A DNA stretch of 64,000 nucleotides from Datisca glomerata (taxonomy: Eukaryota > Streptophyta > Magnoliopsida > Cucurbitales > Datiscaceae), in the NCBI GenBank assembly GCA_003255025.1, contig QANY01002785.1, positions 342,043-406,042 of the forward strand. The letters run 5' to 3'. The notes beneath the pieces are model-generated. The model was not told the DNA's origin and did not search any database. It saw nothing but the letters and a program-made list of their open reading frames with translations. The translations under genes and the position numbers were made by a program. Of the stretch, positions 42,474 through 53,885 are shown in pieces; position 1 is the first letter of the stretch, and the number at the start of each line of letters is the position of its first letter.

Positions 42474-44700
42474 GTCCCATTAGGAGCAAGATGGATCTAT
42501 ATAGGTAACAATTTCAAAGTAGAAGTTAACGGAATTAGCACTTGCAAACTTGAGTTGCGTGGTGGTCAGACGTTATTCCTGTATGATGTCCTTTATGCTC
42601 TTGAGATTAGGCCAAACTTAGTCTCTGTAATTGTTCTCCTAGGTTTAGGTTTCAATATCAATTTTCATTCAGGTGGTGCAAACTTCTCTTTAGATAACAA
42701 GTACTATAGATCTGGTTATTTTTGAATGGTTTTATTGTTCTAGACACTAAACATAACAATGTTAGTAATGACTATTATTTTTTTTTAATAGCATCGCCTA
42801 GTCATAATATGATTGATGCTAATATATGGCATGCTAAATTAGGTAATATAGGGAAAGACAGAATGATAGGCTTGCTAAAGAAGGTCTATTAGGCTCATTT
42901 GTAAAGATAGAGTTGCCTATATTTGAGCATTGCCTTGCCGAAAAAACAACTAGAAAACCATTTGGAAAGGCAAAAGTGCTTATTATCCATTGCAATTAAT
43001 TCATTATGATATTTGTGGTTCTATGAATGTGACGAAGAGATGTAACGCTTAATATTTCATCACGTTTATTGATGATTTCACGCGTTTTGGTTATTCTATT
43101 TAATCTCCTATAGATTTGAAGCATTGGACTGCTTTAAATGATTTATGAATTTGGTGGAGAATCAAATAGACAAAAGGATAAAAGCATTAAGAACATATCG
43201 AGGTCGTGAATAACTTTCTTATCAATTCAAAGAATTATGTGATGAAAAGGGTATATCTAGATAACTAACTTTTCCACGAACTTCACAACAAAATGGTGTT
43301 GCAGAAAGAAGGAATATAACGCTCCTAGATATGTTAAGGTCTATGATGGCACAAGCGAGCTTACCCATTTCATATTGGCAAGATGAGTTGCTTACTGCTA
43401 CATATCTAGTTAACCGTGTACCTTCCAAATTAGTAACTTCCACCCCATATGAACTTTGGACGGGCAGGAAACTCAACTTAAGTAATCTGTGACTTTGGGG
43501 GTCTATAGATTATGTTCACAATTCTTCTCATAAGCATGGTAAACTTGGACCGAGGGGAAGAAGTCCATTTTTATAAGATATGCTGAACACTCCAAAAGAT
43601 ACGTGTTCATTGGTGTACAAATTGATCGAAGCTTTACTGAATTTGAATCAACAGATCCCACATTTTTAGAGAATGAATTTCCAAGCAAAAGACAAGCTAG
43701 TCAAGATCTGAGTCTATATGAGATAGAAGATCTTGACAATGATGTTACTATGGATCAGACATCTAAAATGAATGAGAATGTGCTCATCTCCTTAATCCAA
43801 GTGGGAGTAACATTTTGACCAATGATACAAATCTACAAGAAGATTATACGGAGAAGTACCCGTAAAAGTATTCCTCGTCGATGTTTTGAAATCAAGGGAG
43901 AAGCTTTTATGATTGCTCCAGACGATGAACATGAGCCAAAAACTATACGAGAGGCTCTTTCATCAGCTGTAAAAGATCATTGGTTAAAGGCAATGAAAGA
44001 AGAAATAGAGTCAATGAGAACAAACCATGTCTGGGACTTAGTTAATCTTCCATGAGGGCTAAAGCTATTGGGAACAAATGAATTCTCAAAATTAAGCACA
44101 AGGAATATGGATCTATAGATAGATGTAATGCATGTTTGGTAGCTAAGGGTTACACTCAACAAAAAAGAATAGACTATGAGGAAATTTTTTCACTTGTTGT
44201 TAGGTACTACAGATTTATGTTTATGCTATCGAGGAAACGATTTGCATCTTGTGGGTTACTCAGATGCTGATTGGGGTGGTGACCCTGACGAACACAAATC
44301 AACGTCTGGATATGTTTTCTTACTAAGAAATGGTAGACATGCATTGCGTTATCAACTATGGAAGTGAAATTTATAGCATGTTCGGCTGCATGGCAATTTG
44401 GCTTAGAAGGTTTCTGCAACATTTACAAGTTATTTCTAGTGCATCGAAACCAGTGACTTTATTTTGTGATAGTCAAGTAGCCATCGTTTATACTAAAGAT
44501 CCGAAGTATCATGGAAAAATGAAGCATATAGACACCAAGTATAACTTTGTATGAGATATTATATCATGGAAGGAAATGGTGATACACATGTCTCTACACA
44601 TCGAATGATGGCTTATCCTTTAACAAAGCCAGTCCCTAGAGATACTTTTCTAAGCCATGTCAAATCTCTAGGATTTGTACAAATTGTAAATGATATGTAA
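42474..44700 (+). pseudogene. Copia-3 pol remnant (integrase, RT, RNase H)
   Basis: Integrase pieces include YFITFIDDFTRFGYSI (first catalytic Asp pair region, about 43045) and QQNGVAERRN-like residues at about 43290. 43603-44055 gives the integrase/RT linker and EALSSAVKDHWLKAMKEEIE SMRTNHVWDL (RT start). RT is largely deleted: about 44210 jumps to LCYRGNDLHLVGYSDADWGG DPDEHKSTSGYVFLL (RNase H), then VTLFCDSQVAIVYTKDPKYH GKMKHIDTKYNF. The C-terminus reads MAYPLTKPVPRDTFLSHVKS LGF. Confidence 0.85.
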
Positions 44701-45680
44701 TTTTCAGTACATTTTGTATAAATGTTATTAATTAATGAACTTGATGTTGTTCATTATTTTATTTATTTGTAGCACAAAACACACATATCATGTTTCCATA
44801 AAATGAAAATGTATCTTGTCAGGCATAGACCGACTTACTCATACAAGCTGTCACCTCAGGCGCTTGAAAAGTGAGCTGAGATGAGACATTGTATGCTTAA
44901 AATATTTAGAATACGTGAACAAAGTGTACTTTAATTATGTTATGGATCGACATATCGCCTTGACAAGAGGTCAAGATGAGGTCCAAATACTAATTTATGG
45001 ATCGACATGATTCCCACGATTATGTAGCCTGGATGGTGGACGGGATGCGATAACTTAATATAGGCGATATGAGGAGCGAGCTAGTAAGATCTCGAGCTAG
45101 GCACGAGGAATATTTTAGTGTCTGTGACTGAGCTAAGTTCCTTATAGTTAAATATAAATTATAATAGACATACACTCTTTCTATGAAGTGATCATCACTA
45201 TAGCATGTGATCATACCACATGTGTATTATTGAAACCTCATTTTATGCCTTATGTGACTTTTGACTATATAGTGAAGTGGCACATAAATGTCTAGGAAAG
45301 CAATTCATTTGAAGCTAAGTTATATATATGTAGGGAAGGAAGATGATTTTTGTCTACATCTAAAGTGTGTTCATCGATCGACCAATTATGTCACCTCGTA
45401 GTGGCTAGTACATGATTGTGAATACATGTTTTGATTAAGTCAAGCATTGCTCTTTAAGAGATTAGAGATGTTTGAACTGATGTAACAAATACGTTTGGAG
45501 CATAGCGAGACGAGTAGACAGTCTTCAATTTTGGGGTTGCTATGTGCCTAACAAGTTTATAACAACTAGCTTTTATATGTGCTCGCGGGTCGCACGGTCC
45601 ATTTGCCCGTATGAATTCATTAGTATGTGAATGTTTAATCGTTTGTAGTTAAATTTGTTCAATCCCATCATGTGCGAGTG
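44701..45680 (+). other. Long 3' spacer of Copia-3; no gene
   Basis: About 1 kb between the RNase H stop and the polypurine tract, longer than usual for copia. The phrase ATGGATCGACAT occurs twice (44943, 44998). No coding frame recognised. Confidence 0.5.
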
Positions 45681-45685
45681 GGAGA

Positions 45686-45972
45686 TGTTGGAAAATTTAG
45701 TTAATATAACAAAACTACCATTAACTTCTATTTTGGAAGAACTTCATTTTTTTTTTGAGAAGAAAATTCGGACCTATTAAAAAATAATAGAGAAAATCAT
45801 TTCTCCAATACTAAAATCAAGTTTTCACATACGAAATCAAGGGCTCTTGAGTTATGGAACAAGTGAGGAGTTCGTTTTCTTGATCTCCTACGTGATCTGG
45901 CATGTACTTCGTCAATTCGATCAATTTCGCTACATAATCAAGGAAGTATACTTGACTCAATTATTTTCTACA
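45686..45972 (+). repeat. Copia-3 3' LTR
   Basis: Starts TGTTGGAAAATTTAG right after the purine tract GAGTGGGAGA and ends TTTTCTACA; 287 bp. Confidence 0.85.
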
Positions 45973-47354
45973 CTAGGCATCAGTTGTAAGATGAAAATTG
46001 AATGACGCGGGCTGAGGTTGAACTAACTGTTTCACTCCATTTTTACCTTTTTGTGTCTTTCCATATCTTTTTTTAACAGTCTATGGGGACAAGAGAGAAT
46101 TCCAATTGATGGACCTCTTGCCTGGTGACCAATTTGTATCAAAAGGCAAGCAACACTTGTTGAATCTTTTATATATGTTTAGTTATTTTGATTTTGTGCT
46201 TGCTTCTTTCATTTTTAATTTGTCTTTGAAACCAGCTTCTCAGACATCATTTCATCCTTTTGGATTGACAACTCTCAATTATTTCTCGTTGATGTGGGTT
46301 TCAAACAATAACCAACTATGCAAACCTTGTCATGAGTAAATAACATAACATTAATCATTAATTGGGTTGTTGCAGATGTCCATAACTACCTGTTGTATTA
46401 AGAATTCAAGTTTTTTTACCAAATTTTCTTGTGGAGGATGTACAATCTTTGTTGTCATATTGTGGTTGTATATCTGGTAATTTGAAAAAAAAAATCTAAT
46501 CAATTCATTACATGAACCATGGCTGATATAATCTTTGCTGTCATATAGTGTTGCATGATCTGTGAACCTTGAGATTGACCAAGGTATAACTCACAGCCTC
46601 AAGCCATAAGGGATCCACTTGAAATGACAGTATCCTTTAAAATTGTAACTGGTTAGATTATTTTGACTCTCTCTGAACAATTTAAGCATATTTGCTTTTT
46701 AATAATGAAATGACATACTTATAAGAAAATGAAATAAAATAATTTCTGAAAGCTTGAAGCAGTAGTTGCTTTATGACTTCTATAATTAATCTTGAAATCA
46801 GACATTAACTTGAGTCGTATATACTTGCGTTTGATCTGTTTTTATATTTTTGGCATGTGGATCTCAACTAAGTTATGGATCAGCTTTTTGTTTCCTTTCT
46901 TTGTGTTACTTGTGAATCTTATAGGTGGTAGTCCAATTTTCCTATAAGATCATATTGTCCCCATATAATTAAAGTTGATCAATAATTAGAGTTTCATCAG
47001 CTTGTATGGTCATCTAAATATTGATCATCTTACCATTTTAAATCTGACATTATGTTCCACTTGAGGAATTAATCAGTATGGAACCTTCTTGTATTTTTAC
47101 TCTGACTATTATTATTGTTTTTATTTTCTTCATGCGAATCTATGGTTTCTAGTAATTTATCCTATTACGCCTATAAGAGTTGTAAAATATATAAGCTTTT
47201 TTGCATACATGTATGAAACTGAAGGCAAAAGAACAGAATGCTCTTTGTTTGCTCTTTTGTGCATTTATTCAGTTATAGTAATGAATCCACGGTCTTATGA
47301 TGTATGAACTTAAATTATAGCCTATTCAATTTTTCACTGCTTGTTTTTCTTTAA
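45973..47354. other. No recognised gene; one exon-like piece
   Basis: Unassigned DNA between Copia-3 and the outer CACTA. 46080-46145 looks like a short exon: acceptor TTTTTTTAACAG, then codons for YGDKREFQLMDLLPGDQFVS K, then AAAAG/GCAAGC, a GC-type donor. The protein is unrecognised and there is no second exon that I can tie to it. Confidence 0.35.
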
Positions 47355-48451
47355 AACTACTACAAAACTAATTTTTAACGATGGAGATTTCCTGTCGTTA
47401 AAAATCAAAGACGACGAGTAATCACTCATCGTCTTAAAAGGTGTCTATATTTTTTATGACAGGTAAAACAAAGACGGCTGTTCCAGACACCGTCATCTTC
47501 AAATCCACAAGAATGACGGTTGTTTTGTAGTTCTTTGACGATGGTGTGTAGATACAACATCTCATTGTTTATTATTTATTCTTTTTATTTAATTTCGAAA
47601 CCGTCGTTTTTGTTATAGTGTTACGACAATTTATCTACAAACTGTTATCTGTGATGATATTGTTTTAATAAAAAATATACGGTATAATTAAGCCGACATA
47701 TTAGAATTGAACAATAAATGAAAATAGAAAAACATCACAAATATCTCAGCAGACAATATAACTCTTCATTGCATACAATATGATTATCCTCAAAATTTCT
47801 AACATTGTAGACCAATAAAAAGAAATAACATTATTAATTACTAAAACCTTGAAACTAATGAACTTTGAAGACTTCTTTAAGTTGTTCTAGTTGTTCCCAA
47901 ATTGATCTACTTAGTTGTTGAACTTTGCAAAAAATAAAGGTTGGTATAACCCATCAATTTATTATAAAGTACAGTAAAAAAGTATTGAAATAAAGTTGAC
48001 ATTCTTACATGTTTTGTTGATTTGATATTTACTGCTTCATTTATCCACTCATGTGTTGCATTATAAATTATTTAGTTTAACCCAGAATGAAAGATAAAAC
48101 ATACAAAGTTAAACAAATTATAAATGCACCAATATCATACTAACCACAAGGCATAGCTATATGTAATACCTTCAATAATCACAGTGTCTTTGCCATTTGG
48201 TCGAACATAAGCAACCTCGTTTTCACCATCTGTGTCAAATATTTCAACATCAGGCATCTCTTTTGCAAACAAATAATAATCTAATAACCTATCACCTAAA
48301 TCATCATCAACAATACTTTTATGACATTCTCTTTGAGTGGAATAAGAAAACTGACCATCTTGGATCTTTGACATAAAAAACTTGTTTTGTTTGCCAAGCT
48401 AAAATGAAGGCTCATTTTTGTAACCTAATCTTGCAAGATCAACTAATGTAA
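47355..48451 (-). mobile_element. Outer CACTA element, left (3') part
   Basis: Left terminus AACTACTACAAAAC at 47355 (consensus CACTACTACAAAA with the first base changed) followed by subterminal repeats to about 47620 (ACGATGGAGATTTCCTGTCGT, GACGACGAGTAATCACTCATCGTC, GACGGCTGTTCCAGACACCGTC). The TNP2 3' exon follows at 48135-48448. It resumes at 53685 on the other side of the inner element. Its other end was not found and may lie beyond the Athila insertion. Confidence 0.75.
48135..48448 (-). pseudogene. Outer CACTA TNP2, DUF4216 C-terminal part
   Basis: Minus strand continues the DUF4216 domain from 53688: LVDLARLGYKNEPSF, then (after a stop and shift) MSKIQDGQFSYSTQRECHKS and PDVEIFDTDGENEVAYVRPN G, ending at a donor-like GAAG/GTATTACA near 48165. 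DUF4216 with the trailing acidic ..NVNIPD..E..YVR.D segment is the typical C-terminus of plant TNP2 proteins. Confidence 0.85.
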
Positions 48452-48479
48452 CACTACTACAAAAATGGAGTTAGATGAT

Positions 48480-48750
48480 GGGTAAAACCCATTATTATAA
48501 CCTTATATTGACGGTTGACAAACTGTCATCTACCGGGTTGTCATCATTAATCATTTAAAAAACCATCATTATAAGGGTGTACAATGACAGGGAATCCCCG
48601 TCATTATAGGTACCGCGAAAAGTAGATAGATGATGGGGAATCTCCGCTATCTTACTTGCAGCAAAAAACATATAGATGACTGGGAATCCCTGTTATCTTA
48701 GGTACCGTCAAAGGCAAATAGATGACGGGGAATCCCCGTCATCTAAAGTT
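48480..48750. repeat. Left subterminal repeats of the inner CACTA
   Basis: Four or more copies of RATGACGGGGAATCCCCGTCAT or close variants, alternating with AGGTACCG. Each copy is an almost perfect palindrome. Confidence 0.85.
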
Positions 48751-48760
48751 TAAGAAAAAA

Positions 48761-51433
48761 AATTATTTAATTAGATATGTTGAAATTTTTTCCTTTTTAT
48801 AATTAAAATTTTTTTTATTAGAAAATGTATAGAAAAATAGTCATCCCAGAGTTTCTTCTTCAAACTTTTCATCAACTAACAGAATCCAATACGCTAACTC
48901 ATTCTAATTTTCATTCAGTTTAATCTAGAACCATGGATCAAAATAATACTTTAATTAATTACATAGTACAAAATCAAATTCATTGCAAAAGTGTAGTAAA
49001 ATTGATAGAAAAATCATATAATTGAAACCTCTAAAAGCATCAAATTAGAAGGCCAAAGTTACTTGTTTATGAGCAGGTATAAATGAAGTTTGTCATGATA
49101 GAGAATATCATCATATTATACAATAAAAAATAAAAAAAATTGTACTGATTATAATTCTAAAAGATATATTTCAAAATGGGAAACGTCTCAACATACAATT
49201 TTCTAACAATTATTTCACAATAATTATCAACAATAATCAAGATTAAATCATCAAAACTTTCTTCTACGTTTTTACACAACACACACCACTAGGGATGCAA
49301 ACACATAATAGCATTCTTTTCTTGAATTACATCAAAAGTATACCTTCCCTATAATCAATAGCCAAAGAAAAACCTGAACTTTGAGAGATACACACAACTT
49401 TCAAATGAATTTAAATAAAATAACTTATCAGAGGAAGAAAAACTTTTTAGCATCACATCCAGGCAATATATATAGACAAATAAGTGAAAAAATTAATATA
49501 CATAACTAAAATCATTTACCAGTAATATACAACTAGTGATACTCACCTCACAACATGAAGAAAGCGGCCTTTATGCCAAACCAGGTTTCTTGTTAGGAAA
49601 CTGAAAGGAAACAATTCCAACAAATCAAGGTTGGGATTGGACGCAAAAGCATTAGCATGTTAGAAATAAATGACCAAGACAAGTAATCTGGAAAAATAAA
49701 ATGATATGAGGATGCAGGGAATAGGAAAAACATATAAGAGCATGATGCTAATAAGATGAAGAAGAATTTTTCAATTCAGTTACTTATATTGTAATTTTTC
49801 ATAGAATTTTTCAATTTACTTACTTGAAAGATTCCTTACATGCAAAAATCTAGACAATTCTTTTTTCTTTTTCTTTGCTTATAGTTATACAGAATTAGAA
49901 AGATCAGTCACTTCTCTTCTGTGCTTATAGTTATGTAGAATTAATAAGATCACTAACTTCTCTTGCATGTTAATGCAACGGCTAGCTATACATTACATTT
50001 GACTTCTATTATCCAAACAGGCAAATGCCATTGAAAATTAGAGGCTAAGAAAAAGTTGAGTTGAGTGCAAATATAATTAAGAAGGTAAAAATCATACACA
50101 TAAAGATGTTCTTGTTAGTTGTTAATGACCATATTCGAAACCATGTCTAAGTTTAAATACGAAATAGGTCCATCCATTCATGTTCAGCCTATGGCTGCAT
50201 GTTAATGGGGACCTCTAGTATCCTGACAGACGACATCATTCTAAGACAACATCATTCTAAGACAGGTAGAGACGTCATACAGGGACTTTATAGATAACCA
50301 TCCTCCTAAGTACAAAAAGAATCAGCTAAACAATACTTCATAAGATCATGGATATGTGAATGGAAAATAGGGACCTGGTATAGAACCACAATAATGGGTT
50401 TTAAAAAATCATACAGATACTTAATATCCAAAACTTGAAGTTCTTCAAGCTTGAAATTCAAGACACATTACATTAGTTACCAAGTAAATTTAGCAAATGG
50501 TAAGAAAATAAAACGCAAGCAGTACATACGAACTATGAACAGGTAATCTATAGTGTTCTCATACTTAAAGACCATATTTCTCCTAGACTCAAGGGATTGT
50601 TATGCGTGATTGCAGAGAATGAGATTATCATATTTGTTTAGATGCATCGATGCTTCAAATTTTATATAGATTTCTTGAAACATATTGGAACATTTTTTAT
50701 GGGAATTTATGAGAGGGAAACTTGAAGCCAACATAATTGGCGGGATTCATATACCTTCTTTTGCATTCTATGTAATGAATCTTGCAATCATACATTTCCA
50801 TCTTTTTCCCCCATTTAAACAAGGTTTGGTCTAAGAAAATAAGGCCCAAGCAATATTAGAAAAAAGTAAAGTACTATATCATGAAATAAAAAAACATGAT
50901 CATCTATCAAATGCTTCAATAATCTTCTCAGCATGTGATTGTTCATAATTCTGTGAGAAAATGTTAGCTCTTCTTATTTTTTCATAGGAAACTTAACCTA
51001 TGATCTTCTAATCAACTTAATTTTTATATTTCAGTAATGCGATGCACGACTTCCAATTATGTCTTTAACAAATAATATGTTTCCATTCTAGGTACCCGAT
51101 TTTGTAATGTGAAGCATATTGTGGTTCTAAAAAACATATCATCTTATATCGCATATACATAATTACAATGGCAAAAATACTAGTTCCAAGTCTCAACATC
51201 AATTAATTATCTTATTAGACAACTACCTTTCTTGTGGCCTGATTCTGGTATCGTTAAACCATTACAAGTGACACATGTAAAGTTGCTAATGATGTTCATC
51301 AATAACATCCTACTTAAACATGAGAATCAATACACAATTAAAGCTCAAAACTGAAAAAGTTTATAAAAGATATGGGTGCACAGCCATTTCAGATAAGAGA
51401 AAGACGATCTTAATACTAAAGCACTAAGCAAAT
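48761..51433. other. Inner CACTA interior without recognised genes
   Basis: AT-rich. Contains a local repeat CTTATAGTTATRYAGAATTARWAAGATCA at about 49880 and 49925. Further PheRS exons would be expected on this side; none was recognised. Confidence 0.45.
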
Positions 51434-52148
51434 CGTCACATGCCCATCATTTATCCGTAAAAGTAAACTTTTAACCTTATCATCGACACATTGGACCTAT
51501 AGCAAGAAATAACTACTTGGTTATCACAAGGAAAGATAAGAGCTTCAAAGATGATATTCGAGGAGAAAATACAAGTAAGACCAAAACATGTTCAAGTATA
51601 ACACCACATAGCAGTTTGATAAGAAACTATATATTATTATAAACAACATTTTCAATTACATGCATAGTCATAGGGGAAGCATTCTCACCTTTATGGATAC
51701 TAGTTGCTTTCCCGTGTCCACCCATCTATTTTTTGTTGCCTGGGCACAACCAATTTTGAAAACTACGGGGTCCAATTTTTTCTGCATCGATATATGCATT
51801 TTTTTAGCAGATGTTAGGAGAAAACCATAAGATACGACATATATACTACATATTAATACTAATTAAGAAGGTGGAAAAGGCTTGATTTTGGTATGAAAAC
51901 CTCAGGTCCTAGGTAGCACCACAAATTTAGTTTAGACATAAATCACTATATTTGATCACACATAATTTTTTGCAAGATTCATCAATATGCAATCCATTTA
52001 ATTTTTAAAAGAAGAGAAGTAATCACGTACAACTCTTCTTTTGGGACGCCCAAGGGTGTATAGCCAGGAATAGTTGCACTTCCAGAGACCCGGCAGCAGC
52101 ATAGGCCTTGCCCTCATCTGTAAGAACCCACATCTCCTTCTTAATGTC
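51434..52148 (-). pseudogene. Captured cytosolic phenylalanyl-tRNA synthetase alpha-subunit fragment, 3 exons
   Basis: Minus strand. Exon a 52148-52031: DIKKEMWVLTDEGKAYAAAG SLEVQLFLAI, one frameshift, then GVPKEEL and donor GTACGTGA. Exon b 51781-51689 (93 nt): acceptor TGCAG, KKLDPVVFKIGCAQATKNRW VDTGKQLVSIK, donor GTGAGAAT. Exon c 51496-51434: acceptor CTATAG, VQCVDDKVKSLLLRINDGHV T. These are consecutive exons of the N-terminal DNA-binding-fold region of eukaryotic PheRS alpha (consensus ..RETWVLTEEGK.YA..GSPEVQLFLAVP.., KKLDP.VFKIGCAQA.KNKW.., VQHVEDKVK..L..I..GK). Introns are retained, so capture was at DNA level. The catalytic domain is absent. Confidence 0.85.
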
Positions 52149-53073
52149 CTCCACATTTCAACATTCAGAGAGTAAGCAACTGATAATTTAAAAAGTCAAG
52201 GCCTGTAATCAACAATTTATTAACTAGGAATCCAGAAGCATATAGAATAATACTGACAAAATGATAGAAAAATAATAAAATGCAGAAACTTAAGTCATTT
52301 GTTACTTTATCCTTTCATTTTCGCACTATATCACTGCAAACAAGGTACCGATATAGTACCATGGAAATGGACTAGCAAGGAAAACGTATAAGTACAAGAT
52401 GCTAGGTTAGAGACGTATGCTTGAACATTAAAAAAATAGAGCAGCAGAAATGAGTGTCGGTGAATACATGGACAAACAATATTAATATGAGTTTTCATTC
52501 CCCTATCCCCAAAACAATCTGAGTTTAACTTTCTTGGAAAATAAGTATCCATTCATGAAGAAGCATACTTATAGGGTACAATAGATGGGAAAATGTTAAA
52601 AATTACTAAAAGTTCCTGCGAAGAATCTACATATAATCTTCCATTGTCGAATTATCATACATATGTATAAGCACCAAGTCACTACCATGGGATCCCACAT
52701 TGCCACCCTTATAAACTATTGATCGCAGAACCACTATAACAAATCGATTGAAATTCATCTCGCATTCATCGGAATACTAGGGGAAACAACATATTTGTTT
52801 CAAATCCATCTTGAAACCTGGGATTCCCTTCACCATAAATTTTAGAAAGTAACTCAAGAAACTCACCAGCCATAATTCATAAGCAAATAGAAACCTAATT
52901 CTCAAAATCTTTGAGATCCAAATATTGAAAATGAGAGTTATAGATAAAATAGAGGAATAAATGAACCAATAGAGAAAACAATTGAAATAAACAAGGATAA
53001 CTCGCAACTTGCATTTTTCACGAGGAGTTACACAAGCTTTAGGGCAACTTCATTGGGAACCTCACGAGCTTCA

Positions 53074-53109
<36 letters not shown>

Positions 53110-53400
53110 GGGTATATTAACGGCTTGGCTTCAAAACTGAGGACTTCATGTTTGAATCAGAGCTACTAGGGCATTTCTGAGAGGCGAGGCCAGGGCTCGG
53201 GGCAGATCTGACCACTTGGTTTCAAAACTGCGGCCTTCATGCCTGAACCGAAGCTAGCATTTGTGAGAAATTCTAGTTTCGATTAAGAGAGAGAGAGGAG
53301 GAGAGGGAGAGAAAGAGAGAGTAACTAGAGATAGTCGCCGCTCTGTAAAACGAGAAGACAAACATGACAAAGTAAACCTAAAATTGGGTTTAGATTGATT
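52149..53400. other. Inner CACTA interior; likely 5' flank of captured gene
   Basis: No clear first exon of the PheRS gene was found. Holds a GA microsatellite and a second GA-rich tract (53286-53322), as is common in plant 5' leaders. Confidence 0.45.
53077..53106. repeat. (GA)n microsatellite
   Basis: About fifteen uninterrupted GA units. Confidence 0.95.
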
Positions 53401-53687
53401 ATATAGTGTGGCATTTTCTTAAATAAAATGAACTTTGAGATAAATAGTAAATTTTTGATACCATAAAACAATGGCAAATTTTTTTCCCACTGTCATAATA
53501 AGAAGTTATATTGGCAGCCCAAAAATTAGTTGTCATAGTAGAGAACACATTTATGATAACTAATTTTTGAGCTGTCATATTATTCGAATTACCCCACCTT
53601 ACACTATTTTTTTTTGACAAATTTCAGATAGCTGTCATTATATCAAAAATGTGGTTGTCATCTAAAGCCAAAATTGTAGTAGTGTAA

Positions 53688-53885
53688 ATCCAAGATCATC
53701 AACTTTGATCACATTACTATTCTCAACCCACTCACATTTAAACAATGAAATTCTAAACGTATGATAATTAAGCTTCCAAATATCTTGGATCACCCCATAA
53801 AATGACAAGTCTAAATAAATAGGATAGTTATCTTTAGCACTTACAATCTGCATTGTATGTGAAACACTACACAAACTCCATTGTT
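53688..53885 (-). pseudogene. Outer CACTA TNP2, DUF4216 N-terminal part
   Basis: Minus strand encodes SAKDNYPIYLDLSFYGVIQD IWKL, NYHTFRISLFKCEWVENSN and VIKVDDLGFT, where the inner CACTA begins. The pattern FYGV..IWELDY..F...LFKC.WV....G...DDLG.T is DUF4216. The exon seems to start after an acceptor CCAG at about 53886. With one TAA duplication removed, GFT joins LVDLARLGY in frame at 48448. Confidence 0.88.

Larger units (their letters stand above)
39541..45972 (+). mobile_element. Copia-3: degenerate Ty1/copia retrotransposon
   Basis: Plus strand. The 5' LTR ends ..TATTTTCTACA at 39878 and is followed by TGGTATCAGAGCATAATTG. The 3' LTR is 45686-45972, preceded by GAGTGGGAGA. Both LTRs share long blocks (ACTACCATTAACTTC, AATCAAGTTTTCACATAC, CGTCAATTCGATCAATTTCG). 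Interior: gag, protease/integrase, RT and RNase H on the plus strand, all interrupted. The 5' LTR start is unclear; CTAGG at 45973 recurs at 39454, a possible but unproven target duplication. Confidence 0.85.
48452..53684. mobile_element. Inner CACTA element (5.2 kb) carrying PheRS alpha exons
   Basis: Left end CACTACTACAAAAATGGAG and right end (minus strand) CACTACTACAATTTTGGCTT; perfect 3-bp duplication TAA at 48449-48451 and 53685-53687. Subterminal repeats: GACGGGGAATCCCCGTCAT-type at 48480-48745 and ATGACAGCT/AACTAATTTTTG-type at 53450-53650. No transposase frame is seen, so it is non-autonomous. It sits in the DUF4216 exon of another CACTA. Confidence 0.92.

Noticed and set aside
45020..45214. 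64-codon minus-strand frame in the Copia-3 3' spacer
   Set aside because: No homology, wrong strand for the element, and length expected by chance in AT-rich DNA.
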